The notes: a model not told the origin generated them from the letters alone. Positions 1 through 10,615 are shown, counted from the first letter of the stretch. The stretch: 48,336 bases of DNA from Providencia burhodogranariea DSM 19968 (GCF_000314855.2 NZ_KB233222.1:1526199-1574534); one strand, 5' to 3'. Numbers and translations: made by a program.

Positions 1-86
1 GTAGCTAACACAGCTGTAGTTTGAAGTATGACGGGTAACTCATTAATCGACACCAACATCACCACTATAGGTCAACGGAGTAATAC

Positions 87-1529
87 ATGACTAGACGGCT
101 TAGAAGAACTAAAATTGTTACTACCCTAGGTCCAGCTACCGATCGTGATAATAACCTTGAAAAGATTATCAACGCCGGCGCCAATGTTGTACGCCTCAAT
201 TTTTCTCACGGAACTCCAGAAGACCATATTCTTCGCGCTAACAAAGTGCGTGAAATCGCTGCTCGTTTAGGTCGCCATGTTGCGATCCTCGGCGATTTAC
301 AAGGGCCTAAAATCCGCGTCTCTACATTCAAAGATGGGAAAGTATTCTTAAATGTTGGTGATAAATTTACGCTTGATGCCACACTTGGCAAAGGCGAAGG
401 TGACCAACAGAAAGTTGGCATTGACTACAAAGGTTTACCTGCTGACGTCGTGCCTGGCGACATATTGTTACTCGACGATGGTCGTGTACAGTTGAAAGTT
501 CGTGAAGTTCAAGGATTACAAGTTTTCACCGAGGTTACAGTTGGCGGCCAACTATCAAATAACAAAGGCATCAATAAACTTGGTGGCGGCCTATCAGCTG
601 AAGCGCTCACAGATAAAGATAAACAAGATATTATTACAGCGGCTAAGATTAATGTTGATTATTTGGCTGTATCCTTCCCTCGTTCAGGTGAAGATTTGGA
701 TTATGCACGTCGTTTAGCACGTGATGCAGGCTGTGAATGCCAAATTGTTGCCAAGGTAGAACGAGCAGAAGCTGTTGCAACTGATGAAGTCATGGATGAG
801 GTTATTCTTGCATCTGATGTTGTTATGGTTGCTCGTGGTGATTTAGGTGTTGAAATTGGTGACCCAGAATTAGTCGCGGTACAGAAAAAATTAATCCGCC
901 GCTCTCGCCAGCTGAACCGTGTCGTGATCACCGCAACACAAATGATGGAATCGATGATCACGAATCCAATGCCAACACGAGCAGAAGTTATGGATGTGGC
1001 AAACGCAGTACTCGATGGTACTGATGCGGTGATGCTTTCAGCGGAAACAGCAGCTGGTCAATACCCAGCCGAAACTGTGGCTGCAATGGCTCAAGTATGC
1101 TTAGGCGCAGAAAAAATGCCGGGTCTTAATGTTTCTAAGCACCGTTTAGACGCAGAGTTTGAGAACCCTGAAGATGCTATTGCAATGTCAACTATGTATG
1201 CAGCCAACCATCTCAAAGGCGTTAAAGCAATTATTGCGATGACTGAGTCTGGTCGTACTGCACGTATGATGTCCCGTATCAGCTCAGGCTTGCCTATTTT
1301 CGCAATGTCACGTCATGAAAAAACATTGAATCAAGCGTCTCTTTATCGTGGTGTTACCCCTGTTTTCTGTAGCACACATACAGATGGTATTGCGGCAGCC
1401 AATGAAGCAGTTATTCGTCTACGTGATAATGGCTACTTGATTACAGGAGACCTTGTCCTTGTGACTCAAGGTGATTTAATGGGTACGATTGGTAGCACCA
1501 ATACTTGTCGTATCTTACAAGTTGAATAA
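87..1529 (+). CDS. pykA: Pyruvate kinase II
   Basis: Converts phosphoenolpyruvate and ADP to pyruvate and ATP at the end of glycolysis in the cytoplasm. The 480-residue product has the full family length. The N-terminal [10 protein letters not shown] strand, the catalytic-lysine region [10 protein letters not shown] and the metal-binding [12 protein letters not shown] segment are all visible, followed by the C-terminal allosteric domain. GGAG lies 6 bases before the ATG. The flanking order (lpxM, mepM and znu next) is that of E. coli pykA, which separates it from the pykF paralogue. A hairpin directly downstream closes the transcript. Confidence 0.97.
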   Translation: MTRRLRRTKIVTTLGPATDRDNNLEKIINAGANVVRLNFSHGTPEDHILRANKVREIAARLGRHVAILGDLQGPKIRVSTFKDGKVFLNVGDKFTLDATLGKGEGDQQKVGIDYKGLPADVVPGDILLLDDGRVQLKVREVQGLQVFTEVTVGGQLSNNKGINKLGGGLSAEALTDKDKQDIITAAKINVDYLAVSFPRSGEDLDYARRLARDAGCECQIVAKVERAEAVATDEVMDEVILASDVVMVARGDLGVEIGDPELVAVQKKLIRRSRQLNRVVITATQMMESMITNPMPTRAEVMDVANAVLDGTDAVMLSAETAAGQYPAETVAAMAQVCLGAEKMPGLNVSKHRLDAEFENPEDAIAMSTMYAANHLKGVKAIIAMTESGRTARMMSRISSGLPIFAMSRHEKTLNQASLYRGVTPVFCSTHTDGIAAANEAVIRLRDNGYLITGDLVLVTQGDLMGTIGSTNTCRILQVE

Positions 1530-1555
1530 TTAAACTGCATAACTCAGATATGTAA

Positions 1556-1590
1556 AGTAAAGGAGCGATAATCGCTCCTTTACTGTTGTA
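1556..1590 (+). terminator. Rho-independent terminator of pykA
   Basis: A perfect inverted repeat AGTAAAGGAGCGA / TCGCTCCTTTACT (1556-1568 and 1572-1584) lies 27 bases after the pykA stop. The stem is T-rich on its 3' side. It sits between the ends of two convergent genes, so it may work in both directions. Confidence 0.85.
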
Positions 1591-1625
1591 TTGAAGCTAT
1601 TATTCAACCATCGCTAAAAGCGATA

Positions 1626-2057
1626 TCAACATGCCCGGTCATTTTTCCAGTTGTTATAGACTTCATCGATAACAAGCGCTATCTTGTCATAGTTTTCCCA
1701 TGTATTTTCAACATGATAGACTGATGGCAGACCTTGAGCTAACACTCGCTCATAATCATCAAAAAAACCACCGTCTTCTGCTTGAAAATAGAACTCTGTA
1801 AATTTCGAACCTTCTTCATTCACATCTTCGTTAGTAAATTTTTCATCACACATAGTTATTAAAAATTCACGTCCATTCATTTTACGTTCACAAACCGCAG
1901 CTAGCTCATCAATTGATTCCTCAAGATGAAACTCACCAATTAAGCCAGTATGAATAAGCCAAGTAAGATAAAAACCAATATGAGTGCCGCCATTTACATT
2001 AGGTAATTGTTCTGGATAATCACCGCCATAGTGCCAATCCATTCTGTCAAATGCCAT
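1626..2057 (-). CDS. Conserved hypothetical protein, DUF7832-like
   Basis: I do not know a function. The 143-residue acidic soluble protein begins MAFDRMDWHYGG, and the segments GGTHIGFYLTW and FTEFYFQ with many Asp/Glu resemble small cytosolic proteins grouped as DUF7832; this family call is from memory. No signal peptide or membrane helix is seen. The ATG at 2057 is preferred because GAGG lies 8 bases upstream. An in-frame TTG 18 bases further out would place that ribosome site inside the gene. It stands alone, convergent with pykA. Confidence 0.7.
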   Translation of the reverse strand: MAFDRMDWHYGGDYPEQLPNVNGGTHIGFYLTWLIHTGLIGEFHLEESIDELAAVCERKMNGREFLITMCDEKFTNEDVNEEGSKFTEFYFQAEDGGFFDDYERVLAQGLPSVYHVENTWENYDKIALVIDEVYNNWKNDRAC

Positions 2058-2170
2058 CTTAGACCTCAATTTCAAGTTAACTTATGTTAATAAATATCCA
2101 AGGTGATTGGAATCACATCTCAAAATAAAACAGAATGCGTATGGGATGGTATGATTTAAATATCATTTAA

Positions 2171-2208
2171 TGCAAAAAATGCACCTCACATAGTATTGAG
2201 ATGCATTT
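2171..2208 (-). terminator. Rho-independent terminator of lpxM
   Basis: On the minus strand a 12-bp stem with one mismatch (2177-2188 with 2197-2208) is followed by TTTTT. It lies 32 bases past the lpxM stop. Confidence 0.75.
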
Positions 2209-2239
2209 CATTGAAATTTCTTATGAACAATCACTTACA

Positions 2240-3202
2240 CTATAAATCTTTACGCTGATAGGGCTCTATCTCACCAGCTTTTCTTGTTTTCAATAACTTA
2301 AGTATCCAAGTGTATTGCTCAGGATTTGGCTCAACAAGGTATTCAAGTTCTTCATTCATTCTTCGCGCAATATATTCATCATCTTTACCATCGATATCAT
2401 CCATAGGTTCACGAATATAAATATGCAATTGGTGTGTATGATGGTCGTATACAGGGAATAAAGGAACTATTTTAGCTTTACAGACTTTCATTAAACGCCC
2501 AACAGCCGGAAGAGTTGCTTTATATGTGCCAAAAAAATCAACAAACTCGCTGTGTTCTTCACCATGATCTTGGTCTGGTAAATAAAATCCCCAATAACCT
2601 TGTCTCACTGATGCAATAAATGGTTTGATACCCGCATCTCGAGAATGTAAACGTCCACCAAAATGATAGCGTGCTTTATTCCATAAAAAATCTGCAACTG
2701 GGTTTTTTTGGTGATGAAACATTGCTGCCATTTTTATTCCTCTTGCTGCAAGTAACATTGCCGGAGCATCAACAGCCCAACCGTGAGGAACCATAAAAAT
2801 AACGTTACTGCCCTGCTGTTTTAAGCGTTCAATAACTTCTTCATTGTGCCAGTGAGTTCGTGCTAAAGTTTTATCTGCTCCACGGAGACATAGCTCAGCA
2901 AGCATCACGAATGATTGTGGCGCCGTTTCAAACATTTTATCTATTAATTGTTCTCTTCCTTGTTCTGTTAAATCAGGAAAACAATACAATAGATTTATCT
3001 TTGCGCGGCGACGAGCACTTTTAGCTAGTATTCCAACCCATTTGCCTACTTTTGCAAGTATTGGGTCTCTGATTTTAATAGGAATATATGCTAATGCTGC
3101 AAATACACCCGCACCAATCCAAACACCCCAATACTTAGGGTGTAAATAGGATTTATGAAAGGTTGGCACATAGCCTAATTTACTATCGGTATCTTTATTC
3201 AT
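2240..3202 (-). CDS. lpxM: Lipid A biosynthesis (KDO)2-(lauroyl)-lipid IVA acyltransferase
   Basis: Adds the last secondary acyl chain, usually myristate, to lipid A on the inner face of the inner membrane. The 320-residue length matches E. coli LpxM (323). The HX4D catalytic motif of the LpxL/LpxM/HtrB family is present as HGWAVD, near residue 142. One hydrophobic segment (WIGAGVFAALAYIPI, about residues 29-43) anchors the N terminus. The lpxM-mepM-znuA order is the one in E. coli. Its paralogue LpxL has the same fold, but the synteny points to LpxM. Confidence 0.95.
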   Translation of the reverse strand: MNKDTDSKLGYVPTFHKSYLHPKYWGVWIGAGVFAALAYIPIKIRDPILAKVGKWVGILAKSARRRAKINLLYCFPDLTEQGREQLIDKMFETAPQSFVMLAELCLRGADKTLARTHWHNEEVIERLKQQGSNVIFMVPHGWAVDAPAMLLAARGIKMAAMFHHQKNPVADFLWNKARYHFGGRLHSRDAGIKPFIASVRQGYWGFYLPDQDHGEEHSEFVDFFGTYKATLPAVGRLMKVCKAKIVPLFPVYDHHTHQLHIYIREPMDDIDGKDDEYIARRMNEELEYLVEPNPEQYTWILKLLKTRKAGEIEPYQRKDL

Positions 3203-3269
3203 AGTGTACCTAAAAGAACAATTCGCGCCCTTTTATAGCTTAAAATAATAATAAGTGGAAGCTTTACCA

Positions 3270-3299
3270 AGAAAGCTGGCAGGTGCTATCACCTGCCAG
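3270..3299 (-). terminator. Rho-independent terminator of mepM
   Basis: CTGGCAGGT / ACCTGCCAG (3276-3284 and 3291-3299) forms a 9-bp GC-rich stem with a six-base loop just past the mepM stop. On the minus strand it is followed by CTTTCTT. Confidence 0.85.
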
Positions 3300-3310
3300 T
3301 AATGAAATGG

Positions 3311-4657
3311 TTAATTAATTTTCAGCTGTGATTTGGTTTCTTTAACCATCGCGAGATATTCTTTACGCTCTTTACCCGTTAAACCACCAGAGCTAGGTAA
3401 TTTGGCTGTAAGTGGGTTAACTGCTTGTTGGTTAATCCACATTTCAAAGTGAAGGTGTGGACCTGTTGAACGCCCAGTATTACCTGACAGCGCAATACGA
3501 TCACCTCTTTTTACTTTTTGACCTGGCTTAACTAACAGTTGGCGCAGATGCATATAACGCGTGGTATATTGGCGCCCATGACGGATTGCAATAAAGTTAC
3601 CCGCTGCACCACTATATTTAGAGACAATAACTTCACCATCACCAACCGCAAGTACTGGAGTACCAACTGGCATTGCAAAATCAACACCCTTATGTGGTGC
3701 TACTCGGCCTGTAACAGGATTGACTCTACGTGGGTTAAATTGCGATGAAACTCTGAATTGCTTCGCTGTCGGGAAACGTAAGAAACCGCGTTCTAAACCA
3801 TTACCTTCGCTATCATAGTAACGACCATCTTCTGCACGAAATGCATAATAGTTCTTACCATTACTTTGTAAACGTACACCGACTAACTGGCTTTGCTCAC
3901 TTCGACCATTGAGCATTTCACGGCTCATTAATACTGTAAATTTGTCGCCTTTTTTCAATCTACGGAAATCAATTTGCCATTGTAAGGCTTTGATGACTTC
4001 ACGCCCTTCGTTACGAGTTAAACCTGCTTGAGATGCGCTTTGTGCAAAGCTGCCGTTGATTACCCCAGGAAAGACAGTGTTTTGCCATTCTCCCGTACGG
4101 ATATCTTTTGTTTCTTGAAATTTATTGGTATCACCAACTCGGGTATAAATACGAGTTTCGCGACGAGATACTTCCCACGTTAATGACTCTAGCTCACCTT
4201 GTTCTGTGAGGCTCCAATTCAACGTTTGACCAATTTTTAAGTTACGTAAGGTTTTGTGTTGATTAGCGAGAGTCGCAACATCACCAGATTCGATGCCAAA
4301 TTGCGTTAAGATGCTCGAAAGGTTATCACCACTAGCAACTACATATTCATGTGGGATAGGAGAGCCATCTGCCTCACCTTCGGGACTATCGCTATCGCTA
4401 TCTGCGACACCCTCATCGGACAATTGGTCACTGCTATCTTGAATAATGTCATCTGTTGCATCAGCTACAGGTGCAAATGTAAGAGGAATGACTGTATCGA
4501 CAGAGTTTTCGGTATCCGAGCTAGTTGTTGTGGGTAAATGAGCTGGGCGCCAAATTGCGACGACCAGCGTTGCTGCTGTTAATGTACCTAACATTATTTT
4601 ATGGGACTTAGACAGGCTACCGTAAACCTGTGCAAGCCCCTTGACCATTTGCTGCAC
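3311..4657 (-). CDS. mepM: Murein DD-endopeptidase MepM
   Basis: Cleaves D-Ala-mDAP cross-links to let new peptidoglycan in. The 448-residue protein has a short cytoplasmic N terminus and a signal anchor (IMLGTLTAATLVVAIW, about residues 21-36). An acidic low-complexity linker follows, then an OapA/LysM-like region (YVVASGDNLSSIL) and a C-terminal M23 metallopeptidase. Zinc ligands lie in HKGVDFA and HLHFE. It starts at GTG: AAGGA lies 8 bases upstream, whereas the ATG three codons later is spaced too far. The next gene upstream, znuA, runs in the same direction and supplies zinc, which this enzyme needs. Confidence 0.96.
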   Translation of the reverse strand: MQQMVKGLAQVYGSLSKSHKIMLGTLTAATLVVAIWRPAHLPTTTSSDTENSVDTVIPLTFAPVADATDDIIQDSSDQLSDEGVADSDSDSPEGEADGSPIPHEYVVASGDNLSSILTQFGIESGDVATLANQHKTLRNLKIGQTLNWSLTEQGELESLTWEVSRRETRIYTRVGDTNKFQETKDIRTGEWQNTVFPGVINGSFAQSASQAGLTRNEGREVIKALQWQIDFRRLKKGDKFTVLMSREMLNGRSEQSQLVGVRLQSNGKNYYAFRAEDGRYYDSEGNGLERGFLRFPTAKQFRVSSQFNPRRVNPVTGRVAPHKGVDFAMPVGTPVLAVGDGEVIVSKYSGAAGNFIAIRHGRQYTTRYMHLRQLLVKPGQKVKRGDRIALSGNTGRSTGPHLHFEMWINQQAVNPLTAKLPSSGGLTGKERKEYLAMVKETKSQLKIN

Positions 4658-4676
4658 TAAACAATTCCTTCATGTT

Positions 4677-5636
4677 TTAATTCAGGCAGCTCGCATATTG
4701 ATTCGACAGTTGTGTTAAAAACTGCATATAGCTATCTGGTCCTATTTCCAGCCCACTACCAAGTGGATCGAGAGTACCCATTTTGACTCCCGTATTCTTT
4801 GCTACGCTCTCTATAACGGTCGGCCTGAATTGTGGCTCAGCAAAAACACATTCTGCTTTATGCTGAACCAATTGAGTTCGTATTTGATGTAATTTCTGCG
4901 CACCAGGCTGTATTTCTGGGTTTATCGTAAAATGCCCCAATGGAGCCAACTGATAGTGTTTTTCAAAGTAGCCGTAAGCATCGTGAAAAACAAAATAGCC
5001 CTTGTTTTTGACTGGTGCCAAAATATTAACAATATTCTTATCATTTTGCGTCATTTTTTCATTGAATTTACGTAGGTTTACGTCCAGCTTTTCTTTCTGG
5101 TCAGGATAAAGCACTACTAAACGATCGTGAATGTCTAACGCGGCTTTTTTTGCTATCTCTGGTGACAACCAGATATGCATATTATACTCACCATGATGAT
5201 GATGATCGTGATCCGCGTCATGATTAGCTTCATCAGCATGATCATGTCCGTGTTCATCTTCTTCTTCGCCGGTCATCAATAGCTGTTTAATATTTGGCTG
5301 CTCCGCTAGTGCTAGTCGTTTATCCTGCGGTAACGCCCTGAGAGGCTTATCTAAAAACATTTCCATGTTAGGCCCAACCCAAACAAATAGATCTGCCTGT
5401 TTAATTTTTTTCAAATCGGAAGGTTTAAGTGCATAATCATGAGGAGATGAACCATCAGGTAATAAAACTTGGGTATCTGTCACCCCATCTGCTATACCCG
5501 CTGCAATAAAAGCTAATGGGCGGATGGATGTCACAACATCAGCACGTGCTACCGATATCATGCTTGAGCTGATTACTGATGCTGCCACTACACCGAAAAT
5601 AAATTTCTGAGCATTGAATTTAGATTTATGTATCAT
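4677..5636 (-). CDS. znuA: Zinc ABC transporter, periplasmic zinc-binding protein
   Basis: Captures zinc in the periplasm and delivers it to ZnuBC. Reading from ATG 5636 gives 319 residues with a signal peptide ending about VARA|DVV. The cluster A-I lipoate/metal-binding fold follows, with a His/Asp-rich loop (EDEHGHDHAD... to HHHHGEYNMH) typical of ZnuA, and metal ligands in MHIWLSPE and GHFTINPE. Longer readings with alternative starts would begin inside the Zur operator and are rejected. The gene is divergent from znuCB and sits just upstream of mepM. Confidence 0.95.
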   Translation of the reverse strand: MIHKSKFNAQKFIFGVVAASVISSSMISVARADVVTSIRPLAFIAAGIADGVTDTQVLLPDGSSPHDYALKPSDLKKIKQADLFVWVGPNMEMFLDKPLRALPQDKRLALAEQPNIKQLLMTGEEEDEHGHDHADEANHDADHDHHHHGEYNMHIWLSPEIAKKAALDIHDRLVVLYPDQKEKLDVNLRKFNEKMTQNDKNIVNILAPVKNKGYFVFHDAYGYFEKHYQLAPLGHFTINPEIQPGAQKLHQIRTQLVQHKAECVFAEPQFRPTVIESVAKNTGVKMGTLDPLGSGLEIGPDSYMQFLTQLSNQYASCLN

Positions 5637-5664
5637 TGAGGTCTTTTTCCGTGATTTTAACTTT

Positions 5665-5687
5665 GAAATGTTATAATATAACACAAC
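5665..5687. promoter_or_regulatory. Zur operator between znuA and znuCB
   Basis: The core GTTATAATATAAC (5670-5682) is a perfect 6-1-6 palindrome inside a longer GAAAT...ACAAC context, matching the known enterobacterial Zur box. On the plus strand it contains a perfect TATAAT, so Zur with zinc would block the -10 region of znuC and also lie at the promoter of znuA. Confidence 0.9.
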
Positions 5688-5712
5688 ATGAATTCTGCAA
5701 GATGTTTTTCAC

Positions 5713-6480
5713 ATGCAACCATTACTGAATTTAAATAAAATCTCTGTTTCTTTTGGTGAGAAACTTGTACTTAAAGACGTCACTTTTGACCTAAATAAAG
5801 GTGATATTGTCACCCTTTTAGGCCCCAATGGTGCCGGCAAATCTACTATAGTTCGTGTAGTGCTAGGTCTTTTAACACCTACTTCTGGGACTGTTGAACG
5901 GGCTCCTTCACTTTCCATTGGTTATGTACCACAAAAATTGCATTTAGATACCACGCTACCATTAACGGTTAAACGTTTTTTAATGCTAAAGCCGGGTGTG
6001 CGCTCTGAACTATTATTGCCAGCTCTTGAGCGAGTTAAGGCAACTCACTTACTTGGGCAGCCTATGCAAAAATTGTCTGGGGGGGAAACACAGCGAGTAT
6101 TACTTGCGCGAGCCTTACTCAACAAACCAGACCTGCTAGTACTCGATGAACCTGCACAAGGCGTTGATATTACCGGACAAGTTGCTCTTTATGACTTAAT
6201 TAATCAATTACGTACTGAACTTGGCTGTGCCGTATTAATGGTCTCTCATGACCTTCATTTGGTAATGGCTAAAACAGATAAAGTGCTGTGCATAAATGGT
6301 CATATTTGCTGTTCAGGAACACCTGATGTGGTCTCAAATCACCCTGAATTTGTGGCGATGTTTGGATACCGTGGAGCATCACAATTGGGTGTTTATCGCC
6401 ATCACCACAATCACCAACACGATTTAGAAGGTAACGTTGTGACAACTCATACACATAGCAAGGAATGTCAACATGATTGA
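5713..6480 (+). CDS. znuC: Zinc ABC transporter, ATP-binding protein
   Basis: ATPase that powers zinc import. The 255-residue protein carries Walker [10 protein letters not shown], the signature LSGGETQR, Walker [13 protein letters not shown] and the switch histidine in MVSHDLH. The C-terminal tail is rich in histidine ([10 protein letters not shown] and [11 protein letters not shown]), as in other ZnuC proteins, and may sense or buffer zinc. The stop overlaps the start of znuB by 8 bases, so the two are translationally coupled. Confidence 0.95.
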   Translation: MQPLLNLNKISVSFGEKLVLKDVTFDLNKGDIVTLLGPNGAGKSTIVRVVLGLLTPTSGTVERAPSLSIGYVPQKLHLDTTLPLTVKRFLMLKPGVRSELLLPALERVKATHLLGQPMQKLSGGETQRVLLARALLNKPDLLVLDEPAQGVDITGQVALYDLINQLRTELGCAVLMVSHDLHLVMAKTDKVLCINGHICCSGTPDVVSNHPEFVAMFGYRGASQLGVYRHHHNHQHDLEGNVVTTHTHSKECQHD

Positions 6481-7258
6481 GTTGCTGTTACCTGGTTGGA
6501 TAGCAGGTACATTATTGGCTATTGCGGCTGGCCCACTCGGGTCATTTGTTGTTTGGCGTCGAATGTCCTATTTTGGTGATACTCTCGCACATGCTTCTTT
6601 ATTAGGCGTTGCATTCGGTTTACTGCTCAATATCAATCCCTTCTATGCCGTAATCACAGTAACTTTACTGTTAGCGATAATTTTAGTTTGGTTAGAGCGG
6701 AGACCTCAGCTAGCTGTTGATACCTTATTAGGCATCATGGCTCATAGTTCGCTATCGCTAGGTTTAGTTGTAGTCAGTTTAATGGCTAATGTACGCGTTG
6801 ATTTGATGGCATATCTTTTTGGTGATTTACTTTCTGTGTCTTACGAAGATATCATCACTATTTTAATTGGTGTCACTGTTGTCTGTGGTTTATTGATTTG
6901 GCGCTGGCGAGCACTGCTTTCGATGACGGTTAACCAAGAGTTAGCCTTTGTAGACGGCATCAATATTCAACGATTACGCTTATTACTGATGTTAGTAACG
7001 GCATTAACTATTGGCATAGCAATGAAATTTGTTGGAGCTTTAATCATTACTTCTCTACTGATTATTCCTGCCGCAACTGCTCGTCGTTTCTCTAGAACAC
7101 CAGAGCAAATGGCATTCATTGCTATATTGATTGGTATGTTATCTGTGACAGGTGGATTAACGTTCTCTGCGTTTTACGACACCCCAGCAGGTCCTTCTGT
7201 TGTATTAACGGCTTCAGTGCTATTTGTTTTTAGCTTATTTATGAAAGCAAAAAACTAG
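6473..7258 (+). CDS. znuB: Zinc ABC transporter, permease
   Basis: Integral membrane partner of ZnuA and ZnuC, family ABC-3. The 261-residue protein is almost all hydrophobic, with about eight predicted helices and the conserved [12 protein letters not shown] segment near residue 35 that contacts the ATPase. Full length compared with E. coli (261). It overlaps znuC and is under the shared Zur-controlled promoter. Confidence 0.95.
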   Translation: MIELLLPGWIAGTLLAIAAGPLGSFVVWRRMSYFGDTLAHASLLGVAFGLLLNINPFYAVITVTLLLAIILVWLERRPQLAVDTLLGIMAHSSLSLGLVVVSLMANVRVDLMAYLFGDLLSVSYEDIITILIGVTVVCGLLIWRWRALLSMTVNQELAFVDGINIQRLRLLLMLVTALTIGIAMKFVGALIITSLLIIPAATARRFSRTPEQMAFIAILIGMLSVTGGLTFSAFYDTPAGPSVVLTASVLFVFSLFMKAKN

Positions 7259-7279
7259 CCTTTATCAAACATTATCTAG

Positions 7280-7310
7280 CCGCCCTATGCTGTTTAGGGC
7301 GGTTCACATT
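7280..7310 (+). terminator. Possible terminator after znuB
   Basis: CCGCCCTA / TAGGGCGG (7280-7287 and 7295-7302) makes an 8-bp GC-rich stem 21 bases after the znuB stop. The following bases (TTCACATT) are only weakly T-rich, so termination may be partial. Confidence 0.5.
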
Positions 7311-7412
7311 CAATTAAAATTAAAACACTCGTCTTCTTATCCACGTATCAATTAAATAAATTCTTATCTTTACTATTAAGCAACTTGTCAGCGTAAAAAA
7401 TTCGAATACAGA

Positions 7413-8423
7413 TTAAATTTCTTTTGGTGTTAAACCAAAATGTAAATAGGCTCGTGCTGTAGCCATTCGACCGCGAGGAGTGCGTTGAATAAAACCTTGT
7501 TGAATCAGATAAGGTTCTAAAACATCTTCGATTGTTTCTCGCTCTTCACCAATTGCTGCGGCAAGGTTATCAACACCGACAGGCCCCCCCATAAATTTGT
7601 CAATAATCGCAACTAGTAATTTACGGTCTAGGTAATCAAAGCCTGCTGCATCGACATTCAACATATCGAGAGCTTGATTGGCAATTAGTTCATCTATTGA
7701 ACCATTGCCTTTAACCTGAGCAAAGTCACGCACACGACGTAATAAGCGGTTAGTGATCCTAGGCGTACCTCGTGAGCGCATAGCAACTTGGAGGGCACCT
7801 TCTTCACTAATTTCCAGCCCCATGTACTTGGCGCTACGTTTCACTATATATTGAAGATCTTCAACTTGATAAAACTCAAGACGTTGCACAATACCAAAAC
7901 GATCTCTTAAAGGCGAAGTTAACGAGCCTGCTCGAGTTGTAGCTCCAATCAAAGTAAAAGGAGGCAAATCAATTTTGATTGAGCGTGCCGCTGGTCCTTC
8001 ACCAATCATAATATCGAGTTGGTAATCTTCCATTGCTGGATAAAGGATCTCTTCAACAACAGGTGATAAGCGGTGTATCTCATCAATAAATAGCACATCA
8101 TGAGGCTCTAGGTTTGTAAGCATAGCAGCTAAATCACCTGCTTTTTCAAGCACAGGTCCTGAAGTCGTGCGCAAACTAACACCCATTTCATTCGCAACAA
8201 CACCAGCAAGTGTTGTTTTACCTAAGCCTGGAGGACCAAAAATTAACAGATGATCAAGGGCTTCACCACGTAATTTGGCCGCTCGAATAAAGATTTCCAT
8301 CTGCTCTTTGACTTGCGGTTGCCCAATATATTCATTGAGTAATTTCGGACGGATCGCGCGATCAATCGCTTCTTCTTCATCATGAATTACTTCGGCAGAA
8401 ATTAAGCGATCAGCTTCAATCAT
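7413..8423 (-). CDS. ruvB: Holliday junction branch migration helicase RuvB
   Basis: Hexameric AAA+ motor that drives branch migration with RuvA during recombinational repair. The 336 residues match the family length. Walker A is GPPGLGKTT, Walker B FIDEIHR, sensor 1 [10 protein letters not shown], the arginine finger lies in LRDRFG, and a C-terminal winged helix ends the protein. It begins 16 bases after the ruvA stop, so the two form one operon expressed from the SOS-controlled promoter before ruvA. Confidence 0.97.
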   Translation of the reverse strand: MIEADRLISAEVIHDEEEAIDRAIRPKLLNEYIGQPQVKEQMEIFIRAAKLRGEALDHLLIFGPPGLGKTTLAGVVANEMGVSLRTTSGPVLEKAGDLAAMLTNLEPHDVLFIDEIHRLSPVVEEILYPAMEDYQLDIMIGEGPAARSIKIDLPPFTLIGATTRAGSLTSPLRDRFGIVQRLEFYQVEDLQYIVKRSAKYMGLEISEEGALQVAMRSRGTPRITNRLLRRVRDFAQVKGNGSIDELIANQALDMLNVDAAGFDYLDRKLLVAIIDKFMGGPVGVDNLAAAIGEERETIEDVLEPYLIQQGFIQRTPRGRMATARAYLHFGLTPKEI

Positions 8424-8439
8424 CGTTATATTCTCTCAA

Positions 8440-9057
8440 TCAGAGTGCGGCACGTAAGGCATCACGGATTAATGTCTCACAATCACTACCCGGCTTAGCG
8501 ACTTTACTAACCATACGGCTAGCCTCTTGTAACTTATATCCTAATGACACAAGCGCAGTTGCTGCTTCAGCTTCAATATCAGCACTACTTGGTACTTTGC
8601 TATTTACATCTGGTAGTGTGATATCGCTATTTTGATTAAATAAGTCACCATTTAAACCTTTAAAGCGATCTTTCATTTCGACGACTAAACGCTCAGCTGT
8701 TTTTTTACCAATACCCGGTAATTTAACTAGTGAGGCAATAGCTTCTTTTTCGATAGCAGAAACAAATTGTTGAGCAGACATACCGGACAATATTGCTAAT
8801 GCCAATTTAGGGCCAACACCATTAACTTTAATTAGCTCTTTAAACAATGCACGCTCTTGTTTATCATTAAAGCCATACAATAATTGAGCATCTTCACGCA
8901 CCACAAAATGAGTGAAAACGATAGCTTCTTGACCAATTTCAGGTAATTCATAAAAACAAGTCATAGGCATATGAACTTCATAACCAACACCATGCAGCTC
9001 TAACAAAACTATCGGAGGTTGTTTTTCTAATACAATGCCACGTAAACGACCAATCAC
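8440..9057 (-). CDS. ruvA: Holliday junction DNA-binding protein RuvA
   Basis: Tetramer that holds the four-way junction flat and loads RuvB. The 205-residue protein starts MIGRLRG with an OB-fold, continues with two helix-hairpin-helix motifs ([13 protein letters not shown] and [13 protein letters not shown]), and ends in the small domain III that touches RuvB. GTG is the start; GAGGG lies 7 bases before it. A LexA box lies about 54 bases upstream. Confidence 0.97.
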   Translation of the reverse strand: MIGRLRGIVLEKQPPIVLLELHGVGYEVHMPMTCFYELPEIGQEAIVFTHFVVREDAQLLYGFNDKQERALFKELIKVNGVGPKLALAILSGMSAQQFVSAIEKEAIASLVKLPGIGKKTAERLVVEMKDRFKGLNGDLFNQNSDITLPDVNSKVPSSADIEAEAATALVSLGYKLQEASRMVSKVAKPGSDCETLIRDALRAAL

Positions 9058-9110
9058 TATGAAACCCTCAATTTATTTTCTTAATACCGCTGTTTATACC
9101 ACAAAAAAGG

Positions 9111-9126
9111 CTGGATGCATATCCAG
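9111..9126. promoter_or_regulatory. LexA (SOS) box before ruvA
   Basis: CTGGATGCATATCCAG fits the LexA consensus CTG-N10-CAG and is symmetric. It lies between ruvC and ruvA, where E. coli ruvAB also carries its SOS operator. Confidence 0.85.
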
Positions 9127-9129
9127 CAA

Positions 9130-9651
9130 CTATCTTAATCGACCACGAGCTAACATTAATCGAGGATCACCAACTCGCAATAGGTTTTGGTTAAAATGGC
9201 AATGGGTTATAGCTATTGCTAAAGCATCCGCAGCGTCCGATTGAGGATTAGCAGAAAGCTTTAGAATAGATTTGACCATATGTTGTACTTGACTTTTTTC
9301 TGCTGCGCCAGTCCCCACTACTGTCTGTTTAACTTGTCTAGCGGCATATTCAAATACAGGGATATTTTGATTCGCACCTGCAACTATTGCAACACCACGC
9401 GCTTGACCAAGTTTAAGTGCAGAGTCGGGGTTTTTTGCCATGAATACCTGTTCAATAGCTAAAACATCCGGTTGATATTGAGTGATAATTTCCGAGACTC
9501 CCGCATAAATGCGCTTCAGGCGGCTTGGTAAATCATCAACCTGTGTGCGAATACAACCACTCCCCAGATATAATAGTTGCCTACCCTGTTGGCGAATAAC
9601 ACCGTAACCCGTCACTCTAGAACCGGGGTCTATACCTAAAATAATCGCCAT
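9130..9651 (-). CDS. ruvC: Crossover junction endodeoxyribonuclease RuvC
   Basis: Dimeric resolvase that nicks Holliday junctions symmetrically. The 173 residues carry the RNase H-like acidic site: Asp8 in ILGIDPG, Glu in LAIEQVF, and two Asp in DAADALAIA. It ends only 4 bases before the LexA box, so ruvAB can be induced separately, as in E. coli. A hairpin upstream of ruvC cuts it off from yebC. Confidence 0.96.
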   Translation of the reverse strand: MAIILGIDPGSRVTGYGVIRQQGRQLLYLGSGCIRTQVDDLPSRLKRIYAGVSEIITQYQPDVLAIEQVFMAKNPDSALKLGQARGVAIVAGANQNIPVFEYAARQVKQTVVGTGAAEKSQVQHMVKSILKLSANPQSDAADALAIAITHCHFNQNLLRVGDPRLMLARGRLR

Positions 9652-9820
9652 ATCACAGCCTATTTTTATCCTTTATTACTTTTAACGTCATCTTATCTGT
9701 ATCTATTAAGCGCCACAATACCCACAGTAAACCTTCAAGCTTTAACTTGATGATGATTAACTATGACGAAAAATGACAAGACTGGTAGTAAAAATTAAGA
9801 TGTGAGGTATTGAAGGCGTT

Positions 9821-9854
9821 AGAGAAAACAGGCTGATACCAGCCCGCTTTCTCT
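9821..9854 (-). terminator. Terminator between yebC and ruvC
   Basis: Minus-strand hairpin with an AGAGAAA / TTTCTCT outer arm and a GGCT / AGCC inner arm, with GUUUUCUCU on the 3' side. It lies just past the yebC stop and suggests that ruvC has its own promoter or depends on readthrough. Confidence 0.65.
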
Positions 9855-9871
9855 ACGCGAGTTTTATTTCA

Positions 9872-10615
9872 TTAAAGCTGCTCAGCAACTTCGTCAGAAA
9901 TATCACCATTATGATAGACTTCTTGAACGTCGTCAGAATCTTCTAACATATCAATGAGGCGCAGTAATTTAGGTGCGGTTTCAACATCTAACTCGGCTTT
10001 TGTCGATGGGATCATAGAAACTTCTGCGACTTCACTGGTGAAGCCAGCGGCATCTAACGCATCTTTCACTTCACCAAATGTCTCTAGTGTTGTGTAGACG
10101 TCAATTGCACCGTCATCATAAGTTTCAACATCATCGGCACCTGCTTCCAAAGCCGCTTCCATCAGCGCATCTTCATCAACACCGGGAGCATAGGTAATCA
10201 CACCACGTTTGGTAAACAGATAAGAAACTGAACCATCAGTGCCTAAGTTACCGCCTGTTTTAGTGAAAGCGTGGCGAACCTCAGAAACAGTACGATTACG
10301 GTTATCACTCAAGCACTCAACCATAACAGCTGTGCCGCCTGGGCCGTAACCTTCATAAATGATAGTTTCCATATTATCGTTATCATCATTACCCACACCA
10401 CGTGCAATAGCACGATTTAAGGTGTCACGGGTCATGTTGTTCGATAATGCTTTATCCACAGCGGCACGTAAACGCGGGTTAGTAGCAGTATCACCGCCAC
10501 CTAAACGCGCAGCTGTGACTAGCTCACGGATAATTTTAGTAAAAATCTTACCGCGTTTGGCATCTTGTGCCGCTTTGCGGTGTTTAGTGTTGGCCCATTT
10601 ACTATGACCTGCCAT
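9872..10615 (-). CDS. yebC: YebC/PmpR-type protein (TACO1 family)
   Basis: Widely conserved 247-residue cytoplasmic protein. Members have been described both as transcription regulators and as factors that relieve ribosome stalling at proline runs. The family start [18 protein letters not shown] and the acidic middle and C-terminal domains are intact. GGAGAT lies just before the ATG. It is part of the aspS-nudB-yebC run, as in E. coli. Confidence 0.95.
   Translation of the reverse strand: MAGHSKWANTKHRKAAQDAKRGKIFTKIIRELVTAARLGGGDTATNPRLRAAVDKALSNNMTRDTLNRAIARGVGNDDNDNMETIIYEGYGPGGTAVMVECLSDNRNRTVSEVRHAFTKTGGNLGTDGSVSYLFTKRGVITYAPGVDEDALMEAALEAGADDVETYDDGAIDVYTTLETFGEVKDALDAAGFTSEVAEVSMIPSTKAELDVETAPKLLRLIDMLEDSDDVQEVYHNGDISDEVAEQL

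Noticed and set aside
18-35. HexR-like half site TGTAGTTT upstream of pykA
   Set aside because: Only one half matches the palindromic HexR consensus.
9089-9104. Second LexA box before ruvA
   Set aside because: CTGTTTATACCAC has only one half of the CTG-N10-CAG consensus.
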